Below are positions 7,282-14,670 of a DNA stretch of 52,389 nt, one piece after another. The stretch covers positions 1-52,389 of the forward strand of contig NZ_JAQIBB010000023.1 in assembly GCF_027920745.1 (NCBI RefSeq), read 5' to 3'. The notes under the pieces were generated by a model, which worked only from the letters and a program-made list of their open reading frames with translations, searched no databases and had not been told where the DNA came from. How positions within the stretch are numbered: position 1 is the stretch's first letter; the number at the start of each line of letters is the position of its first letter. This stretch comes from Gallibacterium faecale (GTDB lineage Bacteria; Pseudomonadota; Gammaproteobacteria; Enterobacterales; Pasteurellaceae). Both the position numbers and the translations under genes were made by a program.

Positions 7282-7409
7282 CCTTTAATATAGTTAGTAG
7301 CGGGTCGGGTTTCATACCTGACGAGGTAGCTAACAAATCTAAACCAATTAGAATGTTGGTAATCCGAACCGTAGAGCTTAAGCTTTAGTTAATTATTGGA
7401 GAATTACAA
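7282..7409 (+). promoter_or_regulatory. Structured leader of rpmB
   Basis: The leader holds a nested stem: GTTAG (7293-7297) pairs with CTAAC (7330-7334), and inside it GTCGGG (7304-7309) pairs with CCTGAC (7317-7322) around a 7-nt loop. GGAG before the ATG is the ribosome site. The region is long and well structured for a two-gene operon, which may mean feedback control by a ribosomal protein. That function is a guess from structure; no known element was matched. Confidence 0.45.
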
Positions 7410-7646
7410 ATGTCCAGAGTCTGTCAAGTAACAGGCAAACGCCCGGCAGTTGGTAACAATCGTTCACATGCGATGAATGCAACTCGTCGTCGTTTTTTAC
7501 CAAACCTTCACACTCACCGTTTCTGGGTTGAAAGTGAAAACCGTTTCGTAACTTTACGCTTAACAGCGAAAGGTATGCGTATTATTGATAAAAAAGGCAT
7601 CGATGCAGTTTTAGCTGATCTTCGTGCTAACGGCGAAAAAATCTAA
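7410..7646 (+). CDS. rpmB: Large-subunit ribosomal protein bL28
   Basis: bL28 is a small basic protein of the 50S subunit. The 78 residues match the family in length and in MSRVCQVTGKRPAVGNNRSHAMNATRRRF at the start, split here by its conserved SHA-N-T-RR core. There is only a single cysteine near the N terminus, so this is the zinc-free form. It is followed 11 nt later by rpmG, the usual bacterial pairing. Confidence 0.97.
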   Translation: MSRVCQVTGKRPAVGNNRSHAMNATRRRFLPNLHTHRFWVESENRFVTLRLTAKGMRIIDKKGIDAVLADLRANGEKI

Positions 7647-7657
7647 GGAGCTGAAAA

Positions 7658-7828
7658 ATGGCAGCAAAAGGTGCTCGTGAGAAAATCAAACTTGTTTCTA
7701 CTGCAGAAACAGGTCATTTCTACACTACAACTAAAAATAAACGTAACATGCCAGAAAAAATGGAAATCAAAAAATATGATCCAGTTGTTCGTAAGCATGT
7801 TATTTATAAAGAAGCAAAAATTAAATAA
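7658..7828 (+). CDS. rpmG: Large-subunit ribosomal protein bL33
   Basis: This 56-residue protein starts MAAKGAREKIKLVSTAETG and ends YDPVVRKHVIYKEAKIK, as in bL33. There are no CxxC pairs, so it is the zinc-independent form. AAGGAG lies 8 nt before the ATG. It closes the operon; a strong terminator follows at 7862. Confidence 0.96.
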   Translation: MAAKGAREKIKLVSTAETGHFYTTTKNKRNMPEKMEIKKYDPVVRKHVIYKEAKIK

Positions 7829-7861
7829 TCGCTTTTTTATAAGACACATTTTTTAAATTTA

Positions 7862-7900
7862 ACTGCACCCAACGGTATTTACTGATGGGTGCAGTTTTTT
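7862..7900 (+). terminator. Intrinsic terminator after rpmB-rpmG
   Basis: ACTGCACCCA (7862-7871) pairs with TGGGTGCAGT (7886-7895), a perfect 10-bp stem with a 14-nt loop, followed directly by a T-run. Confidence 0.93.
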
Positions 7901-7995
7901 ATCTATTATGGAATAGCTTAATACTATTTCCTTCATTGAGTCAGAGTGTAATCGGTAGTATTCTGAACTATAACGTAAGTTATTAAGGAAAACTA

Positions 7996-8949
7996 ATGAG
8001 GCAAGTCGAACGACCATTATCAGGTTTTTTATTGGCATTAACGACAGCGATTTGTTGGGGATCACTGCCGCTTGCTTTACAACGAGTATTAACCGTTTTA
8101 GATAGTTATACCATTGTATGGCTACGCTTTCTGATTGCGATGTTAGGTTTAGCAGTTATCTTAACGGTAATAAGGAAATTGCCAAAATTTAAGATTGCAT
8201 TTAATCGCCGTTTTCGTTGGATTACCCTAGTAGGATGTATTGGGCTCGCTGTTAATTTTATCTTGTTTAATACATCGCTGGAGTATATTAACCCTTCTGT
8301 TTCTCAAGTTTTGGGGCAGGTATCGCCTTTCTTTATGATGTTGGCAGGGGTAATTATTTTTAAAGAGAAGTTAAAGTGGAACCAAAAATTAGGGGCAGTG
8401 TTACTATTTATTGGTTTATTAACTTTTTTTAATGAGCGTTTAATAGAATTATTTACCAGTTTAACGACCTATACCAAGGGTGTGCTAATTTGTGTTTCAG
8501 CGGCAATTATTTGGGTATCATATGCGATTGCACAAAAATTACTATTACGCCGTTTTAATTCACAACAAATTTTATTCATCTTTTATATTGGTGCAGCACT
8601 AATTTTTACGCCATTTAGTCGCCCGACAAGCCTATCGGGATTAAATTGGGTTACGGGATTATGTTTGGTCTATTGTTGTTTAAATACTTTAGTGGCATAT
8701 GGTGCATATGCAGAAGCATTAAACCGCTGGGAAGTTGCAAAAGTCAGCTCAATTATCACGTTAACGCCGTTATTTACAATTGTCTTTGTTGAGATATTTC
8801 ATCGTATGTTCCCTGATGTTGTTGCTGCATCTAACTTGAATTTTTTGGCATATGTCGGGGCATTTATTGTAGTATTAGGCGCATTGTGTTCAGCGGCGGG
8901 GCACAAATTAATTAAAACACGTCGGTTTGACGTCATAGGAGATAAATAA
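7996..8949 (+). CDS. EamA/DMT-family inner-membrane transporter
   Basis: This 317-residue protein has about ten hydrophobic segments arranged as two EamA repeats (about 8-145 and 158-300). Each repeat carries the usual ends, for example TTAICWGSLPLALQRVL near the start and SVSQVLGQVSPFFMMLAGVIIFKEKL at the end of the first half. The family exports metabolites or drugs; no substrate is evident. It ends 3 nt before obgE, so the two are likely co-transcribed, the same order as in other Pasteurellaceae. The start at 7996 has AAGG upstream. Confidence 0.88.
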   Translation: MRQVERPLSGFLLALTTAICWGSLPLALQRVLTVLDSYTIVWLRFLIAMLGLAVILTVIRKLPKFKIAFNRRFRWITLVGCIGLAVNFILFNTSLEYINPSVSQVLGQVSPFFMMLAGVIIFKEKLKWNQKLGAVLLFIGLLTFFNERLIELFTSLTTYTKGVLICVSAAIIWVSYAIAQKLLLRRFNSQQILFIFYIGAALIFTPFSRPTSLSGLNWVTGLCLVYCCLNTLVAYGAYAEALNRWEVAKVSSIITLTPLFTIVFVEIFHRMFPDVVAASNLNFLAYVGAFIVVLGALCSAAGHKLIKTRRFDVIGDK

Positions 8950-8952
8950 AGT

Positions 8953-10122
8953 ATGAAGTTTATTGATGAAGCATTAATTAGAGTGGAAGCTGGTGATGGT
9001 GGTAATGGTTGTGTCAGCTTCCGCCGTGAAAAGTATATTCCAAAAGGTGGCCCTGATGGCGGTGATGGCGGTGATGGTGGTGATGTCTATTTAATTGCTG
9101 ATGAAAACTTAAATACACTTGTTGATTACCGTTTTGAAAAGCGTTTTGCGGCTGGACGTGGTGAAAATGGCCGTAGTTCAAATTGTACAGGACATCGTGG
9201 TAATGATATTACATTACGTGTACCAGTCGGAACACGAGCAGTAGATAACGATACTCGTGAAGTGTTGGGCGATTTAACTGAACATAATATGAAACTACTC
9301 GTGGCAAAAGGTGGTTATCATGGTTTGGGAAATACACGTTTTAAATCTTCTGTGAATCGAGCACCACGCCAAAAAACTAATGGAACACCTGGTGAAAAGC
9401 GCGATTTACAATTAGAACTGATGCTATTAGCGGATGTAGGCATGTTAGGGTTGCCAAATGCAGGTAAATCAACGTTTATTCGTGCTGTATCCGCAGCGAA
9501 GCCAAAAGTAGCAGATTATCCATTTACAACATTGGTACCAAGCCTTGGTGTGGTGAAAATTGATGCCAATCGTAGTTTTGTGATTGCTGATATTCCTGGA
9601 TTAATTGAAGGTGCTTCTGAAGGGGCAGGCTTAGGAACACGTTTCTTAAAGCACTTAGAGCGTTGTCGCGTATTAATTCATTTGGTTGATTTATTGCCAA
9701 TTGATGAAAGTGATCCTGCAGATAATATTGCAATTATTGAAACAGAATTATTCCAATACAGTGAAAAATTAGCAGATAAACCTCGTTGGTTAGTATTTAA
9801 TAAGATTGATACGATGGATGATGCAGAAGCACAACAACGAGCAGCTGATATTGTTGAACGTATTGGTTGGGAAGAGGATTATTATTTAATTTCTGCGGCG
9901 ACAGGACGTAATGTACCTGATTTAGTACGCGATGTAATGGACTTTATTGAAGCAAATCCTCGTGAAAAAGCTGTTGTTCCTGAGAATGAAGAAGTTAAGT
10001 TTAAATGGGAAGACTATCATCAACAACAATTGGCAGATGCAGATATTGAGGATGACGATGATTGGGATGATGATTGGTCAGAAGAAGATGAGGAAGGGGT
10101 AGAGATCATCTATAAACCTTAA
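8953..10122 (+). CDS. obgE: Ribosome-associated GTPase ObgE/CgtA
   Basis: ObgE is an essential GTPase acting in late 50S assembly and stress signalling. Residues 1-158 form the glycine-rich Obg fold (GGPDGGDGGDGGDVYL at 32-47). The G domain has G1 GLPNAGKS at 166-173, G3 DIPG at 213-216, G4 NKID at 283-286 and G5 near ISAATG. The C-terminal tail (about 365-385) is very acidic, as in enterobacterial forms. The length of 389 is normal. The gene follows the EamA gene closely and converges on murQ. Confidence 0.97.
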   Translation: MKFIDEALIRVEAGDGGNGCVSFRREKYIPKGGPDGGDGGDGGDVYLIADENLNTLVDYRFEKRFAAGRGENGRSSNCTGHRGNDITLRVPVGTRAVDNDTREVLGDLTEHNMKLLVAKGGYHGLGNTRFKSSVNRAPRQKTNGTPGEKRDLQLELMLLADVGMLGLPNAGKSTFIRAVSAAKPKVADYPFTTLVPSLGVVKIDANRSFVIADIPGLIEGASEGAGLGTRFLKHLERCRVLIHLVDLLPIDESDPADNIAIIETELFQYSEKLADKPRWLVFNKIDTMDDAEAQQRAADIVERIGWEEDYYLISAATGRNVPDLVRDVMDFIEANPREKAVVPENEEVKFKWEDYHQQQLADADIEDDDDWDDDWSEEDEEGVEIIYKP

Positions 10123-10140
10123 ATGAATGAATTGATGTAA

Positions 10141-10165
10141 ATGGCGGATTACTCCGCCATTTTTA
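10141..10165. terminator. Terminator between convergent obgE and murQ
   Basis: ATGGCGGA (10141-10148) pairs with TCCGCCAT (10153-10160), followed by TTTTATTT on the plus strand. It overlaps the 3' end of murQ, so it mainly serves obgE. Confidence 0.85.
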
Positions 10166-11072
10166 TTTGTTGTAATGCAGCTTTTAAATGACCTTGTGTC
10201 CCTTGTAATAATTGTTCTGCGTCTGAACGAGAGAGTTGACCTAAAATCATCATAATAGCCAGTTTGGCTTGATTATCGGCTAGTTTTAGGTAATGAGCTG
10301 CCGTTTGTTGATCACAATCTGTTGCTTGCATCACAATCTTCACGGCACGATGGCGTAACTTTTCATTTGTTGCTTGTACATCAACCATTAAGTTTTGATA
10401 ACACTTACCCATTTGTACCATACTTGCTGTGGAGAGCATATTGAGAACCATTTTTTGTGCAGTACCTGCCTTTAAGCGTGAAGAACCAGTTAATATTTCT
10501 GCACCTACAACGGGGGTAATTGCGATATCAGCGATTTTTGCCATAGCAGAATTTGGATTACAACTTATGGCAATTGTTGTAGCTCCGATTTGTTTTGCGT
10601 ATTTTAGTCCACCTAACACATAGGGTGTTCTGCCACTAACCGCTAAGCCCACTAAAATATCTTTTTCTGAACATTGTAACTGTTGAAGATCAGTTTCTCC
10701 GGCACGTTCATTATCTTCGGCATTTTCAACTGCTTGGCGAATAGCAGTATCACCACCAGCAATAATACCGATAACTTGTGTTGGCTTGACACCAAACGTA
10801 GGTGGACATTCCGAGGCATCTAAAACACCAAGACGACCGCTTGTACCAGCCCCTTGATAAATTAAACGACCACCGTGGCGAAATGCTTTCACAATTGCAT
10901 CAACGGCCAAGGCAATGTAAGGAAGCTGTGATTGTACGGCTAAAGCGACTTGTTGATCTTCATTATTCATTAGTGTGACTAATTCGAGTGAAGACAGCTG
11001 ATCGAGATGCCAAGAGTTGGGATTACGTTGTTCAGAGGTTAATTGATCAAGTGTATGAGTAAGAGAAGACAT
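10149..11072 (-). CDS. murQ: N-acetylmuramic acid 6-phosphate etherase
   Basis: MurQ cleaves the lactyl ether of MurNAc-6-P, giving GlcNAc-6-P and D-lactate, in cytoplasmic cell-wall recycling. The 307 residues match the family. The SIS-fold signature GAGTSGRLGVLDASECPPTF spans about 74-93, with E88 as the likely catalytic glutamate. Further family sequence is ILVGLAVSGRTPYVLGGL, and a C-terminal helical domain reads KIVMQATDCDQQTAAHYL. The gene follows anmK after only 9 nt, so AnmK product passes directly to MurQ in one operon. The last codons overlap the obgE terminator. Confidence 0.97.
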   Translation of the reverse strand: MSSLTHTLDQLTSEQRNPNSWHLDQLSSLELVTLMNNEDQQVALAVQSQLPYIALAVDAIVKAFRHGGRLIYQGAGTSGRLGVLDASECPPTFGVKPTQVIGIIAGGDTAIRQAVENAEDNERAGETDLQQLQCSEKDILVGLAVSGRTPYVLGGLKYAKQIGATTIAISCNPNSAMAKIADIAITPVVGAEILTGSSRLKAGTAQKMVLNMLSTASMVQMGKCYQNLMVDVQATNEKLRHRAVKIVMQATDCDQQTAAHYLKLADNQAKLAIMMILGQLSRSDAEQLLQGTQGHLKAALQQIKMAE

Positions 11073-11081
11073 ATTATTTCC

Positions 11082-12203
11082 CTAAGAAAAGAAAGTATCG
11101 GCTAAATGAATTGCTCCTAGAATAGCAGGCTGTGATGCACCAGTAACCGCAGGTAGATTTCCTGGTTGATGATGCATAGTTTGATAGGCTAGCCAAGCAA
11201 AAGCAGTAGCTTCAACAAAATCAATATCAATGCCTTTGGCATTAGTGGTGAGAATTTGCCATTGTGGTAATAGGTATTGTAAGCGTTGCATTAATAATTG
11301 ATTTTTAGCACCACCGCCACAGACCAGTAATTGATAAGGTTGTGATTCGGTTATTTGGGGTAATTGTTGTGCGATCGATTGTGCTGTTAATTCAACTAAT
11401 GTAGCTTGAATATCAACAGGCGAGATAGGTGGTAATGAAGCCAGTTTCTGTTGTAACCAAGTTAGATTGAATAACTCTCTGCCGGTACTTTTGGGCGGTA
11501 ATAGTTGAAAGTAATTTTCATTAAGACAGGCTTTTAGAAGTGTATCATTTATTCTGCCCTGTGCAGCCCATTCTCCATTTTTGTCAAAGCGTTGCCCTTG
11601 GTGTTGTTGGATCCAATTATCAAGTAGCGTATTACCTGGACCTGTATCAAATCCAGCGACAGTACCATTAGGTGGTAAGAGTGTAATATTACTGATTCCT
11701 CCGATATTCAGTACCACAGTAAATGCGTTAGGCTGTGAAAAAATTGCTTGATGAAAAGCAGGAACGAGTGGAGCACCTTGCCCACCATAAGCCATATCTT
11801 TACGGCGGAAATCTGTGATAGTCGTAATGCCTGTTTTGGCGGCAATTAAGTTACCGTCAACGAGCTGCATAGTAAAAGGATATTTTCCTTGTGGAGAATG
11901 CCAAACAGTTTGTCCGTGACAGCCAATCGCACAAATTTGTTGTGGTTTAAGTTTTGTAGTTTGTAATAAGTGCTGAATCTGTTCAATGTAACAGTAGGAA
12001 AGTTGTTGTTCGATTTCACCTAATTGCTGCAAATTTGTCTGACCTTGCATTAGTTTATTTAAGGTATGCCGTAATGAGTCTGGCATAGGGGAAAATTGCG
12101 TAGCAACCATGTGTGGTTGTTTATTTGTAAAATCCAGTAATGCAAGATCAATACCATCTAGGCTGGTACCTGACATAATGCCGATATAAAGAGAGGATTG
12201 CAT
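11082..12203 (-). CDS. anmK: Anhydro-N-acetylmuramic acid kinase
   Basis: AnmK opens 1,6-anhydro-MurNAc and phosphorylates it to MurNAc-6-P with ATP, the step before MurQ. The 373 residues carry the N-terminal phosphate motif IGIMSGTSLDGIDLALLDF (7-25), the middle block GHDGQTVWHSP-type sequence (here CHGQTVWHSP), NIGGISNITLLP, GFDTGPGNTLLDNW and the C-terminal CGGGAKN, all diagnostic of this branch of the ASKHA fold. It is first in the anmK-murQ operon. The four tRNA-Val genes lie upstream on the same strand; no separate promoter was found for anmK, though about 100 nt are available. Confidence 0.97.
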   Translation of the reverse strand: MQSSLYIGIMSGTSLDGIDLALLDFTNKQPHMVATQFSPMPDSLRHTLNKLMQGQTNLQQLGEIEQQLSYCYIEQIQHLLQTTKLKPQQICAIGCHGQTVWHSPQGKYPFTMQLVDGNLIAAKTGITTITDFRRKDMAYGGQGAPLVPAFHQAIFSQPNAFTVVLNIGGISNITLLPPNGTVAGFDTGPGNTLLDNWIQQHQGQRFDKNGEWAAQGRINDTLLKACLNENYFQLLPPKSTGRELFNLTWLQQKLASLPPISPVDIQATLVELTAQSIAQQLPQITESQPYQLLVCGGGAKNQLLMQRLQYLLPQWQILTTNAKGIDIDFVEATAFAWLAYQTMHHQPGNLPAVTGASQPAILGAIHLADTFFS

Positions 12204-12307
12204 ATTATTATTTATAACTATGTAATGAAAAAAACGAAGTTATTATAAACAATAAATTTGTGTGTTGTTTAGAAAACGTAAATAAATGAATAAAGAGATA
12301 GAGAAGA

Positions 12308-12383
12308 TGGTGGGCGATACCGGTCTCGAACCAGTGACCCCCTCCTTGTAAGGGAGGTGCTCTCCCAACTGAGCTAATCGCCC
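12308..12383 (-). tRNA. tRNA-Val(UAC), copy 4 of 4 in transcription order
   Basis: The minus strand folds as a cloverleaf: GGGCGAT acceptor arm, anticodon loop CTTACAA with anticodon TAC, T-loop TTCGAGA, and encoded CCA. It is 76 nt long and identical to the three copies to its right. On the right its flank CGAATA-gaaaa-TATTCG forms a separate hairpin (12383-12400). Confidence 0.97.
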
Positions 12384-12415
12384 GAATAGAAAATATTCGT
12401 TGCTATTAACAAGCG

Positions 12416-12491
12416 TGGTGGGCGATACCGGTCTCGAACCAGTGACCCCCTCCTTGTAAGGGAGGTGCTCTCCCAACTGAGCTAATCGCCC
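12416..12491 (-). tRNA. tRNA-Val(UAC), copy 3 of 4 in transcription order
   Basis: Identical 76-nt cloverleaf with anticodon TAC and encoded CCA. Its flanks pair with each other: leader ATTAACAGCG and trailer CGCTTGTTAAT form about 10 bp with one bulge, lengthening the acceptor helix. Confidence 0.97.
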
Positions 12492-12520
12492 ACGCTGTTA
12501 ATCTTGGGTGATGTCATAAG

Positions 12521-12596
12521 TGGTGGGCGATACCGGTCTCGAACCAGTGACCCCCTCCTTGTAAGGGAGGTGCTCTCCCAACTGAGCTAATCGCCC
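12521..12596 (-). tRNA. tRNA-Val(UAC), copy 2 of 4 in transcription order
   Basis: Identical 76-nt cloverleaf with anticodon TAC and encoded CCA. Leader TGTCATAA pairs with trailer TTATGACA, an 8-bp extension of the acceptor helix. Confidence 0.97.
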
Positions 12597-12617
12597 TTAT
12601 GACAAAAAAACAAAATA

Positions 12618-12693
12618 TGGTGGGCGATACCGGTCTCGAACCAGTGACCCCCTCCTTGTAAGGGAGGTGCTCTCCCAACTGAGCTAATCGCCC
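12618..12693 (-). tRNA. tRNA-Val(UAC), copy 1 of 4 in transcription order
   Basis: Identical 76-nt cloverleaf with anticodon TAC and encoded CCA. Leader ACAAAATA pairs with trailer TATTTTGT, 8 bp. It is nearest the promoter at 12712-12739. Confidence 0.97.
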
Positions 12694-12711
12694 ATATTTT
12701 GTGTTCGAGGC

Positions 12712-12739
12712 ATTATAATTATAATTTATAAGCAGTCAA
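12712..12739 (-). promoter_or_regulatory. Promoter of the tRNA-Val cluster
   Basis: On the minus strand TTGACT (complement at 12734-12739) and TATAAT (complement at 12712-12717) are 16 bp apart. A GC-rich stretch GCCTCG follows, as in stable-RNA promoters that respond to the stringent response. It fires toward the four tRNA genes and possibly into anmK-murQ. Confidence 0.85.
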
Positions 12740-12872
12740 TCGCTTTTTATAGCTTTAGTGTTAATTGTTGTAAAAGTAAGCATAAAATAGAACTTTTTGT
12801 TAAGAATCACGCCAAGTCGTAGTAAAATAACGCGGTTTTTTGACATTGAATTATGATTAATAGGCAAAGACG

Positions 12873-14321
12873 ATGGAAATCAAAAGTTTATTTAATTTAG
12901 ATCCTAATGTGAAAGTGCGTACTCGTTTTGCCCCGAGTCCAACAGGTTATTTGCATGTAGGTGGTGCAAGAACAGCACTTTATTCTTGGTTATATGCAAA
13001 ACATAATCAAGGTGAGTTTGTATTACGCATTGAAGATACTGATTTAGAGCGTTCAACGCAACAAGCAACAGATGCTATTTTAGATAGTATGGCATGGTTA
13101 GGACTTTCTTGGGAACATGGTCCTTATTACCAAACCAAACGTTTTGATCGTTACAATCAAGTGATTGATCAAATGTTAGAACAAGGATTGGCATATCGTT
13201 GTTATTGTAGTAAAGAGCGTTTAGAAGCGTTAAGAGAAGAACAAGAAAAAAATAAAGAAAAACCGCGTTATGACCGTCATTGTTTACATGACGATAGCCA
13301 TGATCCAAGTGAGCCGCATGTGGTGCGCTTTAAAAATCCTACTGAGGGTTCAGTTATTTTTGATGATGCAGTACGTGGTAAAATCGAAATCAGTAATAGC
13401 GAATTGGATGACTTAATTATTCGCCGTACTGATGGTTCTCCAACCTATAATTTCTGTGTCGTTGTGGATGACTGGGATATGGGAATTACCCATGTTATTC
13501 GTGGTGAGGATCATATTAATAATACACCTCGTCAAATTAATATCTTAAAAGCATTAAATGCACCTATTCCACAATATGCACATGTATCAATGATTCTTGG
13601 GGATGATGGACAAAAATTATCAAAACGTCATGGTGCAGTGAGTGTAATGCAGTATCGTGATGAAGGTTATTTACCAGAAGCACTATTGAATTATTTGGTG
13701 CGTTTAGGTTGGGGGCATGGCGATCAAGAAGTCTTTTCAATTGAAGAGATGATTGAGTATTTTGATATTCATGGAGTGAGCCGTTCTGCAAGTGCGTTTA
13801 ATACAGAAAAATTGTTATGGTTAAATCATCACTATATTCGTGAGTTGCCAGCAGAAAAAGTAGCGAAGTATCTTGAATGGCATATGCAGGATCAAAATAT
13901 TGATACTACTCATGGTCCAGCATTGACAGAGATTGTGAAGGCGTTAGGTGAGCGCTGTAAGACCTTAAAAGAAATGGTTGCTTCTAGTCGTTATTTCTAT
14001 GAAGATTTTACTGAATTTGATGAAGCTGCCGCGAAAAAACATCTAAAATCTGCTGCTTTAGCACCATTATCTGAAGTATTAGAACAGTTAGATTTACTAG
14101 AAACATGGGAGGCTCATCAATTACACCAAATCATTGAGCAAACTGCGGCGAAATTAGAAATTGGTATGGGTAAAGTCGGTATGCCTTTACGTGTTGCTGT
14201 TACAGGTGCAGGACAATCGCCATCACTTGATATTACGATGGAGTTAATTGGTAAAACACGTTGTTTAGCCCGTATTCAACAAGCAATAGACTTTATTAAG
14301 AATAAAGCAGAAGCCGTATAA
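12873..14321 (+). CDS. gltX: Glutamyl-tRNA synthetase
   Basis: GltX charges tRNA-Glu with glutamate in the cytoplasm. The 482-residue class I enzyme has the HIGH-type motif PSPTGYLHVGG at 21-31 and the KMSKS-type motif KLSKR at 248-252. The region CYCSKERLEAL...RYDRHC (109-137) is the zinc-site area of the enterobacterial enzyme: C110, C112 and C137 are seen, and the fourth ligand would be a nearby residue. The C-terminal helical anticodon-binding part runs to the end. Upstream lie the divergent tRNA-Val genes. The start ATG has only a weak ribosome site (AAAGACG). Confidence 0.97.
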   Translation: MEIKSLFNLDPNVKVRTRFAPSPTGYLHVGGARTALYSWLYAKHNQGEFVLRIEDTDLERSTQQATDAILDSMAWLGLSWEHGPYYQTKRFDRYNQVIDQMLEQGLAYRCYCSKERLEALREEQEKNKEKPRYDRHCLHDDSHDPSEPHVVRFKNPTEGSVIFDDAVRGKIEISNSELDDLIIRRTDGSPTYNFCVVVDDWDMGITHVIRGEDHINNTPRQINILKALNAPIPQYAHVSMILGDDGQKLSKRHGAVSVMQYRDEGYLPEALLNYLVRLGWGHGDQEVFSIEEMIEYFDIHGVSRSASAFNTEKLLWLNHHYIRELPAEKVAKYLEWHMQDQNIDTTHGPALTEIVKALGERCKTLKEMVASSRYFYEDFTEFDEAAAKKHLKSAALAPLSEVLEQLDLLETWEAHQLHQIIEQTAAKLEIGMGKVGMPLRVAVTGAGQSPSLDITMELIGKTRCLARIQQAIDFIKNKAEAV

Positions 14322-14332
14322 TATGGTTTCTT

Positions 14333-14371
14333 TTTAGCCAAAAGGGAAGTCGAAATTCCTTTTTGGCTAAA
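14333..14371 (+). terminator. Stem-loop after gltX
   Basis: TTAGCCAAAAGG (14334-14345) pairs with CCTTTTTGGCTAA (14358-14370), about 12 bp with a 12-nt loop. No long T-run follows on the plus strand; T-runs lie within and before the stem. It probably ends gltX transcription just before the tRNA-Ala promoter. Confidence 0.65.
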
Positions 14372-14376
14372 TTACA

Positions 14377-14405
14377 TTGACATCCAGAAAGGTGACAATT
14401 AATAT
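14377..14405 (+). promoter_or_regulatory. Promoter of tRNA-Ala
   Basis: TTGACA (14377-14382, exact -35 consensus) and TAATAT (14400-14405) are 17 bp apart. Transcription would start near 14412, about 14 nt before the tRNA. Confidence 0.85.
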
Positions 14406-14425
14406 TAGCAACGTTCAATATATGT

Positions 14426-14501
<76 letters not shown>

Positions 14502-14670
14502 TCCTAAATTCTTTTACTTCACTTATTTCTCTCCAAAAAATAATTTAGTCACTGATCCCTAGCATTGAAGATACTTTTGCTTTATTCTTGCATTTCTATT
14601 TTTTAGTCTAATGGCTATGTTATAGCTGTTCATTTTGCATACATTGTTCAAAATAAGGAGCCTTAAATCA

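Noticed and set aside
10846..10854. ACCGCTTGT (reverse of ACAAGCGGT) in murQ as an Actinobacillus-type uptake signal
   Set aside because: It lies in codons of the conserved SGRLGV motif, so it can arise by chance; a single copy is no evidence.
12243..12476. ORF of 77 codons over the tRNA-Val genes
   Set aside because: It is the translation of identical tRNA genes (repeated GEHLPYKEGVTGSRPVSPTT) and has no ribosome site.
14635..14670. Upstream ATG for speA adding 12 residues
   Set aside because: No ribosome site, and similarity starts at GTG 14671 with AAGGAG in place.
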